Source: Candidatus Obscuribacterales bacterium (GTDB lineage Bacteria > Cyanobacteriota > Vampirovibrionia > Obscuribacterales > Obscuribacteraceae). From it: a DNA stretch of 64,000 nucleotides. Each line of letters begins with the position of its first letter. Position 1 is the stretch's first letter. The stretch is taken from NCBI GenBank assembly GCA_019637435.1, contig JAHBVO010000004.1:372001-436000 (forward strand). Direction: 5' to 3'. Positions 40,192-48,717 of the stretch are shown here, in pieces. A program made the position numbers and the translations under genes. The notes beneath the pieces are model-generated. The model was given only the letters and a program-made list of their open reading frames with translations. It did not search any database and was not told the origin of the DNA.

Positions 40192-42438
40192 ATGGTTGAA
40201 AGCGGATCACATTCAGCGAAAGAGGTGCTGCACGGCAAACCGGGGGACTCCGGAGAGCGTGCTCCTTTTGCCGATTTCGGCGATTTTGGCATTCGGCCGA
40301 GCCACAACGCCGGACTGGCCAAACTGGCAGTGTCGCAGGCTGATTCGCCCGCGGAGGCGCTCTCCCGGTCGATTACGGACCATAAACGCCAGCTCGCCGA
40401 ACAATCGTGGATGGGCGCCGGCTTAAGCTATCTAACCGAACCGATTCACCAGAGCGGAGCTAACCTGAAGAAGCTCGAAGCGCTCCAGGAGAAGGCTTCT
40501 AAAGAGAGTTCTCCGGAACTGGACAAAGAAATTACTCGTGCGATCGGTGCAGACCGGTCATCTCTCAAAACGCAGTCTGAGATTGAGTTGTATGGCGGCG
40601 GCATGCTCCAGACGGCCGGTCTGTTCATGGGTAGTAAGAAAGGACTGGCCTACACGGCGCTCGCGTTTGGACTGAACACTGCCAGACCTGTCGATTCGGT
40701 CGGCACCCAGGCTCTAGACTTTACCCTCGGAGCCTCTAAGGGCGCGGCGACCGGCTTACTCTTTCACAACGTCATGAAGTCCAACGCTGATGTAGCAACG
40801 AAAGCTCTCACGATGGGTGTCGGAAACCGTTTCGTAGATGCGTCGCTCAGCCGGCAAACTTATATAAATCCTGAAAATGGAAAGCTCGATGTCACCGGTG
40901 CTTTCGGACGAATCGGCGCGAGAACTGCGGATCCAGCCGGTCTGGCAATGGATGTCGCAGTCTTCGGAACCGGTCAGGCGATTTTGCAGAATCAGGCGAT
41001 ACGCGGCGCTATCCAGAAAAATGCTTTGACTGCCACTATGACTACGGCCGGCGCATTCGGTTTTGCGTCCGGAAGTGGAGATGAGATATCGAAACAGCTG
41101 AAATCGGGAGAGTTTGACGCTGGTGCAATCGTCACGCGCGGTTTATTGCGAGGTGGCACAGATGCAATCGCATCGATTCCTGGCGGAATGAGAGCCTCTC
41201 GCCTGGCAGCGATGCAGCGGGAATCGTCGCTCGGGCTTACTAGAAACCCGGCGGCAACAGTTGAAGCGGTTGCTGATCCGGCTCAGCTAGCCAGAGCTGT
41301 TCGAGAGACCGGGAGCGGCGCTAAATTGGAAACCTCTCAACTCCACGGCAAGCCGGGCAAGGGGACGGAGTTGCAGATTAGCGATGAAACCGCGCGCTTC
41401 CTTGCGGAGCGACAGCCAGTAATCGAACGGTCTTGGCCGGCCACCGCATCTCGCGAATTTCAAATTGTCGGCGGCGATGTGAAAGGGCTCGATATGCTCG
41501 GACAGTCGAAAGCCGCTGCAGCAGTCGTAAAAGTTCGCGAGCTTTCCAACGGACAGCCGGTTGGCGACACGAAGAGAATGTTAGTTCAGCATGTTGACGA
41601 TCGCACGCCACTTCGCACGAACCTGGCTTCTACGGTCGATCTCGTTGCGTCATGCAATCCAGGGTTGTGCGGTCCGAGCGCGAGCAAACATTTGTTCGGT
41701 GATCGCATGGGCGTCGGTTCGGTCTTCTTCCAGAAAGTTGCTGACAGGCTTTCGTTCTCGACTGACCGAACGGCTGTTAGCACCGCCAATGGTGCGGCGG
41801 TTGAGTTGGGCCGCACGTCAACCGTTTCCGATCTCCTACTTTTGCCGGAGACGAAAAACCTTTTGCGGACTCCCCGCCCGGTCGAGCTGTACGCAAGAGA
41901 GATGAAGCACTTCAAAGATCCAGCTTTGCGAGTTGTGGATGCGGGCGCTGATAGCATCGTCTTCGAACTAGCTGATGGTCGCATTCTCAAGATGACGGAT
42001 CGCCCGTATCGGAAGGATGGTCAGCCGTTGTGGCGTCCGGAATGGGGCAGCCGAACTTACGAGACGGACAACGGCGTATTTAGATTCGACGCTAGACTGA
42101 TGACGAAGCCCACGCAAATTGAAGTCAATCATGAACCTATCATGTATTACATTCAGGAGCGGGCTCAGACGCCAGTTTCGACGCGCACTTTGAGAGAGTT
42201 TCACGATAATATTGCTCGTGACGGAAATTATGTTTTCTGGGATGGCGGCTTCTCCAGTCTTGGTCACGCGCAGCTGGGATATGTTCCGACAAAGACAGGC
42301 GGTAAGGGCGTTGTGCTGCTTGATTACGACGCGGTTCGCAAACCCGGAGACGTCCCGCCTGAGACCCAGTTGAGTCCCGGCAGTGATAATCACTGGATGA
42401 GCCGCTACAGAGCGGACCGCATCGACTGGGAGCGATAG
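40192..42438 (+). CDS. large unknown protein
   Basis: A 748-residue protein without signal peptide. The first 60 residues are polar. Residues 120-340 are Gly/Ala-rich and partly hydrophobic (SKKGLAYTALAFGLNTARPV, then LDFTLGASKGAATGLLFHNV and AFGFASGSGDEISKQLKSGE), in the manner of a flexible or membrane-active region. The C-terminal 200 residues look like a compact enzyme-like domain with strands VVDAGADSIVFELADGRILK, then EPIMYYIQERAQTPVSTRTL and NYVFWDGGFSSLGHAQLGYV and VVLLDYDAVRKPGDV. That last part is faintly kinase-like or toxin-like. The peptide LHGKPG occurs twice. ATG 40192 has no clear ribosome site. Confidence 0.7.
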   Translation: MVESGSHSAKEVLHGKPGDSGERAPFADFGDFGIRPSHNAGLAKLAVSQADSPAEALSRSITDHKRQLAEQSWMGAGLSYLTEPIHQSGANLKKLEALQEKASKESSPELDKEITRAIGADRSSLKTQSEIELYGGGMLQTAGLFMGSKKGLAYTALAFGLNTARPVDSVGTQALDFTLGASKGAATGLLFHNVMKSNADVATKALTMGVGNRFVDASLSRQTYINPENGKLDVTGAFGRIGARTADPAGLAMDVAVFGTGQAILQNQAIRGAIQKNALTATMTTAGAFGFASGSGDEISKQLKSGEFDAGAIVTRGLLRGGTDAIASIPGGMRASRLAAMQRESSLGLTRNPAATVEAVADPAQLARAVRETGSGAKLETSQLHGKPGKGTELQISDETARFLAERQPVIERSWPATASREFQIVGGDVKGLDMLGQSKAAAAVVKVRELSNGQPVGDTKRMLVQHVDDRTPLRTNLASTVDLVASCNPGLCGPSASKHLFGDRMGVGSVFFQKVADRLSFSTDRTAVSTANGAAVELGRTSTVSDLLLLPETKNLLRTPRPVELYAREMKHFKDPALRVVDAGADSIVFELADGRILKMTDRPYRKDGQPLWRPEWGSRTYETDNGVFRFDARLMTKPTQIEVNHEPIMYYIQERAQTPVSTRTLREFHDNIARDGNYVFWDGGFSSLGHAQLGYVPTKTGGKGVVLLDYDAVRKPGDVPPETQLSPGSDNHWMSRYRADRIDWER

Positions 42439-42614
42439 ACGCCAAGCTCGATGAAGCCGACCGACGGCGCTAATTAACACTCATCTAACAGAGTCGGCCA
42501 GATATTCAAACATTCTGGGCGTATAAGTCGGATTGTTGGTTTAACAACGACAGCCTTGGCGCTTTGCTATCATTCAAGGCTTAGGTTTGTCGGCGATGCT
42601 TCGAGGCTTTCTGT

Positions 42615-44549
42615 ATGAAGATTTTGCGCTCCTGGTTGTCACTGTCTGCAATGGTGGCGTTATCCGCAACGGCGGTTTCCGCCGAAGTCCATGTGCATGC
42701 GGGCGCGCTCGCATTGCCTGTTTCAACGGCTCCCGTGGGCGAGAGTTCGACCGCGTCGGAAACTCGGCGAAATCTAACGGCGCCGACTCAGGTTGCTGAG
42801 GCGAATGGCGGAGAGGTCTCACATAATAAAGCGGGCTTGACCTGGGAGAAATGGGACGACAAATTGTTTGACCGCGCGAAGAGCGAGAACAAGCTGATCT
42901 TGCTCGATCTCGAGGCTGTCTGGTGTCACTGGTGTCATGTTATGGATGCAGAAACCTATGGCAATCCGGAAGTCGCGGAGATTTTGAAGACGAAATACAT
43001 ACTCGTCAAGGTCGACCAGGACTCCCGCCCGGACCTCAGTCACAAATACGAAGACTGGGGATGGCCGGCAACAATTATCTTCAACGCAGATGGCAAAGAG
43101 ATCGTGAAGCGCCAGGGATATATTAACCCTGAGAAGATGTTGAAGCTATTGGCGGCAATCGAGAAAGACCCGACGCCGGAAAAGCCTTCAAAGCCCGAGA
43201 CTGCCTACAATGTCGAGAGCAGTTTAAGTAAGGAAATCCGAGAGGAGCTGCAGAAAAAGCACGTTGATGGTTACGATACTAAATATGGTGCCTGGGGAAC
43301 GCATCACAAATTTCTTGACTGGGACAGCGTTGAATATGCCATGCAGAGTGGTGTCGCCGGCGATGCCTCTGCTGTGAAACGAGCCACGGCTACTTTAGAC
43401 GGCCAACTGAATCTGTTAGACCCTGTATGGGGAGGCGTTTACCAGTATTCCACCGACGGTGATTGGAAACATCCGCACTTTGAGAAGATTATGCAAATGC
43501 AAGGAGAAAACCTGCGAATCTACTCAATGGGGAGCATGCTTTATAAGAAACCGAGTTATCTGAAAGCTGCAAAAAGTATCGCCGGCTACCTTCAAACGTT
43601 TTTGACGTCGCCGGAGGGGGCGTTCTATACCAGTCAAGACGCGGATCTGGTGCCTGGTCAACACAGTCAGGACTACTTTAATTTAAACGATGCGAAGCGT
43701 CGAAAGCGCGGCATACCTCGCGTTGATAAGCATATCTACGCTCGAGAGAACGGCTGGGCAATCAACGGTTTTGCTTACTTGTACATGGCGACCGGTGAAC
43801 AACGCTATCTTGATGCGGCGACAAAAGCGGCAGATTGGATTTTGAAGAACCGTTCGCTCGACGGTGGCGGTTTCCGCCATGACGAAAAGGATATTGCCGG
43901 TCCGTTCCTGGGTGATTCGCTGGCTATGGGGCGCGCTTTTCTGTCGCTGTATGAAGCGACTGCCGACAAGAAATGGTTGGAGCGTGCTCAGGGGTGCGCA
44001 GAGTTTATCGGCAAGCACTTCGATAATTACGTCGGCGGAGACAAATCAAAAACAGCCGGCTATCTGACTGCGGACCCAGCGTCCAGCAAGATTGCGAAAC
44101 CGGTGCCCTTGCTGGATGAGAACATTATGCTCGCGCGCTTTAGCAACCTTCTGTTCCAATATACCGGGAAAAAAGACTATCAGGATATGTCAAAACAGGC
44201 GATGCGATATTTGTCGACGCCTGAGATTGCGCGGACTCGCCGTATACTCGTCGCCGGTATTCTCCTGGCAGATAGCCAGATCGGCAGCGCTCCGTTCCAC
44301 ATCACCATTGTTGGTGGCAAGACCGATCCAGTCGCGAAAAGTCTGTTCACGACCGCTCTCAAGAGTCCTTCTGTTTATCGAAGGCTGGAGTGGTTCGATA
44401 AAAACGAGGGAAACTTGCCCAACATGGATGTCGAATACCCGGAACTGGGAAAAGCAGCTGCGTTTAGCTGCGGAAATGGAACGTGCTCTTTGCCGGCGTT
44501 TGATGCGGCAGCGCTCACGACACTCATAGAGAAGCGCACAAAACTGTGA
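42615..44549 (+). CDS. exported DUF255 thioredoxin-fold protein (YyaL/SSP411-like)
   Basis: A 644-residue protein. It has a signal peptide (LSLSAMVALSATAVSAE). Residues about 70-200 form a thioredoxin-like DUF255 domain with the hallmark AVWCHWCHVMDAETYGNPEV and PATIIFNADGKEIVKRQGYI. A long alpha/alpha-barrel-like region follows (QMQGENLRIYSMGSMLYKKP, then NGWAINGFAYLYMATGEQRY, FGDSLAMG-like FLGDSLAMGRAFLSLYEAT and LLDENIMLARFSNLLFQYT). Cytosolic relatives (YyaL, SPATA20) lack a known reaction; this copy appears to be exported. GAGG lies 9 nt before ATG 42615. Confidence 0.88.
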   Translation: MKILRSWLSLSAMVALSATAVSAEVHVHAGALALPVSTAPVGESSTASETRRNLTAPTQVAEANGGEVSHNKAGLTWEKWDDKLFDRAKSENKLILLDLEAVWCHWCHVMDAETYGNPEVAEILKTKYILVKVDQDSRPDLSHKYEDWGWPATIIFNADGKEIVKRQGYINPEKMLKLLAAIEKDPTPEKPSKPETAYNVESSLSKEIREELQKKHVDGYDTKYGAWGTHHKFLDWDSVEYAMQSGVAGDASAVKRATATLDGQLNLLDPVWGGVYQYSTDGDWKHPHFEKIMQMQGENLRIYSMGSMLYKKPSYLKAAKSIAGYLQTFLTSPEGAFYTSQDADLVPGQHSQDYFNLNDAKRRKRGIPRVDKHIYARENGWAINGFAYLYMATGEQRYLDAATKAADWILKNRSLDGGGFRHDEKDIAGPFLGDSLAMGRAFLSLYEATADKKWLERAQGCAEFIGKHFDNYVGGDKSKTAGYLTADPASSKIAKPVPLLDENIMLARFSNLLFQYTGKKDYQDMSKQAMRYLSTPEIARTRRILVAGILLADSQIGSAPFHITIVGGKTDPVAKSLFTTALKSPSVYRRLEWFDKNEGNLPNMDVEYPELGKAAAFSCGNGTCSLPAFDAAALTTLIEKRTKL

Positions 44550-44556
44550 GCTCAGT

Positions 44557-44812
44557 TTATTCCGGAATCATTCCGATTGATGCCAACCAGATCGCAGCCA
44601 GGTCACCCAATTACTCCAACTTTGTCTGGGTCGATCCTCCACTCTTTCGCGTGCAGTCGCACTAAGCCAATCGCTCTTTGCGCATCATCAAGTGCGACCG
44701 GAGATTTAGGGTAGGAGCCCTTGTTCGGAACCCGATATTTAAGCAGGACGGCTGTAATTCCTTTTGAATTGAGCCACTCGCAAATTTCGGTTCCTTCAAG
44801 ATCGATCGCGGC
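44557..44812 (-). pseudogene. alpha/beta-hydrolase (BD-FAE-type esterase) relic
   Basis: On the minus strand, codons from 44812 read EGTEICEWLNSKGITAVLLK, then YRVPNKGSYPKSPVALDDAQ, RAIGLVRLHAKEWRID and PDKVGVIG, and hit a stop at 44605-44603. This is a good match to the middle of BD-FAE/esterase-type hydrolases up to the strand before the nucleophile. After the stop, a frame change continues as DLAAIWLASIGM, which is what should follow the missing GFSAGG nucleophile elbow. So the catalytic Ser loop is deleted, and there is no N-terminal half: a stop lies just before 44812. Confidence 0.7.
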
Positions 44813-44880
44813 TTATCGATCCACTTCGTTAAGTGTTGGCTTTGTCCTCGGAAGGTGTAGGGCCGTGGTAGCGTGAGAGT

Positions 44881-45519
44881 ATGACGATAGATAAACCGAT
44901 GGTAGTTTTCACAATCGATGGCGTTGGCAGCTCCGGTGTTATGCCTGCCACTACCAGGCTCGCAATTAAATTGGCTGGTGGAGATCATGACGTCCGTCAC
45001 TTCGTCTGGGGGCACGGGTTTGGGCGCCTGGTCGCGGACATTCGTGACCGCGAACATATGTATGCCAAGGCTGCCAATCTTGCATGGACGATTGAAGAGT
45101 TGCATTTGTCCGGTCGACGGGTGAGTTTAGTGGCTAAAAGTGGAGGAACGGGAGTCGCGCTGAAGGCGCTTGAGCTCTTGCCTCCGGACTCGGTTGAAAC
45201 GGTCATATTGCTAGCTCCGGCTGTTTCGCCATCGTTTGATTTGCATCCGGCATTGCGTGCTGTGAAAACGAAAATCTATTCGTTTAATTCCAGTTTCGAT
45301 TTATTTTGGCTTGGACTTTGTACGTCAATAGTTTGCACCGCTGATGGTGTCAGGACAAAAGCGGCTGGCTGTGTTGGTTTTCAGAACGCAAGCCAGTATG
45401 AGAAATTGGAAGAGATAAACTGGAGTCCCTTGATGATGCGCAGTCTTCATTTTGGTACCCACTTCGGCACAAGTATGTATCCCTTTTTGCGAACCTACGT
45501 AGTACCTCTTCTCACGTAG
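44881..45519 (+). CDS. alpha/beta-hydrolase-like protein
   Basis: A 212-residue soluble protein with an alpha/beta-hydrolase layout: first strand and oxyanion region MVVFTIDGVGSSGVMPAT, helix AANLAWTIEELHLSGRRVSL, nucleophile-type elbow VAKSGGTGVALKALELLPPD (Ser in KSGGTG), strand VETVILLAPAVSPSFDLHPA, and a His near the end (MRSLHFGTHFGTSM). The Asp of the triad is not clear. Substrate unknown. The start is ATG 44881 with a weak site. Confidence 0.7.
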   Translation: MTIDKPMVVFTIDGVGSSGVMPATTRLAIKLAGGDHDVRHFVWGHGFGRLVADIRDREHMYAKAANLAWTIEELHLSGRRVSLVAKSGGTGVALKALELLPPDSVETVILLAPAVSPSFDLHPALRAVKTKIYSFNSSFDLFWLGLCTSIVCTADGVRTKAAGCVGFQNASQYEKLEEINWSPLMMRSLHFGTHFGTSMYPFLRTYVVPLLT

Positions 45520-45631
45520 AATGCGGATTCTTGCCATTTCTGACTCGAAAAAAAACTATGTTGATTGTTTAAATCACCCTCGACTAACCCGCTGAGTATG
45601 GTTCAATACGGTTAGCTGGAGGCGCAGGTTG

Positions 45632-46984
45632 ATGCTCGATCGAGATATGTACACAATCGTCCGCGCAAAGATGGCGGAATGGTGGACAACCAAAACCATA
45701 GATGAGACTTGTTTGCAGGGAGCACTGAGTGCCGTTTACGAAGCGCAGCAGTTGCAATCGCCTTTGTTGATCTGGTGTGAAAGTCCCTTTCAGCTGAGCT
45801 TAATGCCATTTTTGCTTACGATTCTCGCATGTGCTCCTGCGTCGTCGAGAGGCCTGCTGCTGAAATCATTGAGCGACTTGAGATGTCGAAATGCTCTAGT
45901 GAGTTTGACTGAACAGCTTTGCGAAAAGCAGCAGCGCTCATTGGCTAATATGGAGGTTCCAGACCTCTCGAACGCCAGAAACGCTCATAATACTCTCTTT
46001 CGTGACATCACATTGATTGCGAAAGACGTTAACGACGCTGTCTCGGAAGCGAACAAGTCAACAGGCGCGGCTTATCGCGATGTTGCTGTCTTGACCAGCG
46101 CCGAACGCACATTGGAGCGCTCTCAACGCCTGATCGCGAGTGCGATTCAGCATGTCATAGCGGAGGTAACCTTTAATCGTTTTCGTTCCGAGGGAGAAGA
46201 AAACTGGCGCGCGATAATGCATCACACTTTCGATTTGAATAAGTTCTCGCTGTTCAATCAAACTCTGGAAGAGGTTGATTGGCTTCTGGAAGGAAGTCTG
46301 AGCAGTTTTGACCTTCATGTGAATGAATGCACCTTTAGCAATGTCTTGACGTGGGGAAGCATCTCGTTCGATCGCATGCTCCGACTTTCCTGTCTCGAGG
46401 CAATTCTTGGTGAAGGCGAATTAGCAAAGCATCGCCAATTCAAGAGGCTGAAACCATATTTGTTTATCCGAAAGAGTGCGATGGCGTATCTTTTTACCTC
46501 TAAGATCGTTTACGCAAGCCGTTCTCCTGTGATGGTGCGTTTCGACAATTTGCAGCGGCTGCACAGTGACATAGGACCGGCCATAGAGTTTGCCGATGGA
46601 TTCCAAATTAATTGTTGGCACGGGACTGAGATTGCGCCTGAGTTGGCGGCAAATCCGAGCCTTTTAACGCTGGACCGAATTGAGCGTGAGGCTAATGCTG
46701 AAGTGCGAAGTGCAATGTTAGAAAAGTACGGTTTCGATAGATTTATCACGGACAGCGGTGCTGAGAAGGTCTCCGTTGATGAGCACTTTGGAACGTTGTT
46801 TCGAGCTTTTATAAGCGGTCTGCCGTTCTGTTTTGTGAGGGTGAAGAACTCATCACCGGAGCCGGATGGGTCGTATAAGGATTACATTTTGCAAGTGCCA
46901 CCAGATATGAGGAGTGCAAAAGAAGCGGTTGCATGGACATTCGGAATGAGAGAGTCGGAGTATTCACCGATGATTGAAACCTAG
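45632..46984 (+). CDS. DUF6745 family protein
   Basis: A 450-residue protein. The N-terminal 330 residues are mostly helical without a motif I know. The C-terminal part carries the DUF6745 pattern: GFQINCWHGTEIAPELAANP, LTLDRIEREANAEVRSAMLE, then FGTLFRAF, PFCFVRVKNSSPEPDGSYKD, YILQVPPDMRSAKEAVAWTF and GMRESEYSPMIET at the end. The family's biochemical role is unknown to me. GGAGG lies before ATG 45632; a TTG directly before it is also in frame. A protein kinase gene follows at once on the same strand. Confidence 0.85.
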   Translation: MLDRDMYTIVRAKMAEWWTTKTIDETCLQGALSAVYEAQQLQSPLLIWCESPFQLSLMPFLLTILACAPASSRGLLLKSLSDLRCRNALVSLTEQLCEKQQRSLANMEVPDLSNARNAHNTLFRDITLIAKDVNDAVSEANKSTGAAYRDVAVLTSAERTLERSQRLIASAIQHVIAEVTFNRFRSEGEENWRAIMHHTFDLNKFSLFNQTLEEVDWLLEGSLSSFDLHVNECTFSNVLTWGSISFDRMLRLSCLEAILGEGELAKHRQFKRLKPYLFIRKSAMAYLFTSKIVYASRSPVMVRFDNLQRLHSDIGPAIEFADGFQINCWHGTEIAPELAANPSLLTLDRIEREANAEVRSAMLEKYGFDRFITDSGAEKVSVDEHFGTLFRAFISGLPFCFVRVKNSSPEPDGSYKDYILQVPPDMRSAKEAVAWTFGMRESEYSPMIET

Positions 46985-47012
46985 AATTAACTTGCTCTGC
47001 TACAATTCGAGC

Positions 47013-48254
47013 ATGGAAAATTTGCCGAATCCAATTTGCCAAGATTGTCTGAAACCGTTCGTGCCGGAAGGCGTAAAGCCAACCACTCAGTGGGTCTCAT
47101 TTTGCCGATGCTTGCGTCCATACGCGCCCAACTCGCAGTTCTCTATCGATCTTTGCGCGACTTGCAAGAAACGGATATTTGCCGGAGCAGCGGGGCGTAC
47201 TATTGCTCCTGATATTTGCGCTTGCGAAACACCTGCTGCAACGAAATGTCCTACTTACATCAAACAGAATGCGAGTGACGCGGTCACGCTGGATTTGCAA
47301 TCAGTGGGACTGGGTGACAACGCCTTTCCTGCTGAACGTTATGTGCCGCTCAGTGTCTTAGGTGATGGAAGCCGCGCTGTCACAATATTGGCCAGGGACC
47401 GTCAGCGTGGAACCAAAGTTGCGGTCAAGTGTTTCAAACGAATGAACCCTGCTGCGGTAAAGACTTTCGATCAAGAAGTTCGGAAAAACAAACAGCTAAC
47501 TCACACTAACATTTCCAAGATTGTCGACCACGGCATTCTCAATAATACGACACCATATCTGGTGACAGAATACAAAGACGGTTTCAATCTAGAACAGTAT
47601 CTCGCAATTCACGGCGTGCCGAGTTTCGATGTTGCGGTTAAGATTTTGCTCGCGGTTGGCGAGGCAATTCAGTACGCCCAGAAGCAGAATGTGCTGCATC
47701 GCGATGTAAAAGCAACAAACATTGTCTTTGTTGATGACATGAACTCCGAGCCTTCTGTGTTGCTTATGGATTTCGCGATGCCAAAGGTAAAAGAAACTGA
47801 TGAGTTAACTGATCCCAAGGATGCTTTTTACCTTTCTTCGGACGAGACGCGGAATATGGACTACAACGAGAAGTCCGAAGTTTACTCCGTCGGATGCGTC
47901 GGCTATGCACTGCTGACGGGGAGACCGCCGTTCATGGATGGCAGTGTTCGCGAAATAAAAAACTCGCATTCACTCAAGCTTCCCCCGAGAATTTCTAACA
48001 TAAAGTTCGATGCTTCTCGTCCCAAGGACCTGGAAGAAACTATTGAGCGTTGTCTTGAGAAAGATCCCAACGTTCGCTTCGAATCAATTGCGAAACTTAT
48101 GGAACGGCTCGAAGTGTTTCCGCGCAGAGAGCAAATGCAAATCGCTAACATCCGGGCCGCCAAGAAGAGGAAGAAGTTGATTCAAGTCGGTCTTGTTGCT
48201 CTAATCGCTCTGGTTCTTGGTTTTGTGGGATTTCTCGCATATGGAACTCACTGA
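47013..48254 (+). CDS. Hanks-type protein kinase with zinc-ribbon N-terminus and C-terminal membrane helix
   Basis: A 413-residue Ser/Thr kinase-like protein. Residues 9-75 carry CxxC-type knuckles (ICQDCLKPF, SFCRCLRPYA, DLCATCKKRIF). The kinase domain covers about 105-370: VLGDGSRAVTILARD (glycine-rich loop), KVAVKCFKRMNP (Lys), VLHRDVKATNIVFVDD (catalytic HRD), VLLMDFAMPKVK (DFA instead of DFG), and YSVGCVGYALLTGRPPF. One membrane helix is near the end (VGLVALIALVLGFVGFLAYG), so the kinase is anchored facing the cytoplasm. DFG is the only clearly altered core motif, and activity may be reduced or unusual. The start is ATG 47013; an in-frame TTG 46974 would overlap the upstream gene's end by 11 nt. 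Confidence 0.88.
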   Translation: MENLPNPICQDCLKPFVPEGVKPTTQWVSFCRCLRPYAPNSQFSIDLCATCKKRIFAGAAGRTIAPDICACETPAATKCPTYIKQNASDAVTLDLQSVGLGDNAFPAERYVPLSVLGDGSRAVTILARDRQRGTKVAVKCFKRMNPAAVKTFDQEVRKNKQLTHTNISKIVDHGILNNTTPYLVTEYKDGFNLEQYLAIHGVPSFDVAVKILLAVGEAIQYAQKQNVLHRDVKATNIVFVDDMNSEPSVLLMDFAMPKVKETDELTDPKDAFYLSSDETRNMDYNEKSEVYSVGCVGYALLTGRPPFMDGSVREIKNSHSLKLPPRISNIKFDASRPKDLEETIERCLEKDPNVRFESIAKLMERLEVFPRREQMQIANIRAAKKRKKLIQVGLVALIALVLGFVGFLAYGTH

Positions 48255-48354
48255 AAGAACGTTTTGAAGTCTTTCGTGCGTCCTTCGGTGTGGAACCAAT
48301 TTGCCGTTCTGATGCTATTTAGGCTGTAGAAGGCATTTGTTGAGGAATCTGGAA

Positions 48355-48654
48355 ATGAAAAGACGTATTGCACTCTCTTTGATGGGGGTATTTTTAATTC
48401 AAGGGATAGGCTTCATCGGAGCTGCGATGGCTGATGATGACGATTTCCATGATGCCATCCGGCACGAGCGTGAAGCGAATAAAAACCAGGCGAAAGCCGC
48501 TGAAGCCCGCGCTGAGGCTAAATACCAGTCTAGACGCGGACACGGTCTGCGAGCTAAGTGGAACCGCATGAAGGCTAAACACTATAAGGAAGAGGCTCGC
48601 GAAGACCGTCACGATGCCAAAGAGGATATGCACGACGCGATTCATGATGACTAA
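48355..48654 (+). CDS. small exported charged protein
   Basis: A 99-residue protein with a signal peptide (IALSLMGVFLIQGIGFIGAA) cut near AMA-D. The mature part is highly charged and coiled-coil-like (EREANKNQAKAAEARAEAKY, then ARKEDRH-like EAREDRHDAKEDMHDAIHD) with many His and Asp. It could bind metal or act as a periplasmic scaffold. GAGGAA precedes ATG 48355. It is followed by a strong terminator. Confidence 0.78.
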   Translation: MKRRIALSLMGVFLIQGIGFIGAAMADDDDFHDAIRHEREANKNQAKAAEARAEAKYQSRRGHGLRAKWNRMKAKHYKEEAREDRHDAKEDMHDAIHDD

Positions 48655-48685
48655 CTAAGTGAACGGTCAGGTAGATGAGAGAAAG

Positions 48686-48717
48686 GCATGGCACCGAAGA
48701 CGGTGTCATGCTTTTTT
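48686..48717 (+). terminator. rho-independent terminator
   Basis: GCATGGCACCG (48686-48696), loop AAGA, CGGTGTCATGC (48701-48711) with one G:U pair, then six T. It lies between convergent genes and touches the SulP stop. Confidence 0.9.

Noticed and set aside
44662..45105. 147-aa minus-strand ORF spanning the hydrolase relic and the hydrolase gene
   Set aside because: It is in a different frame from the relic and has no family pattern.
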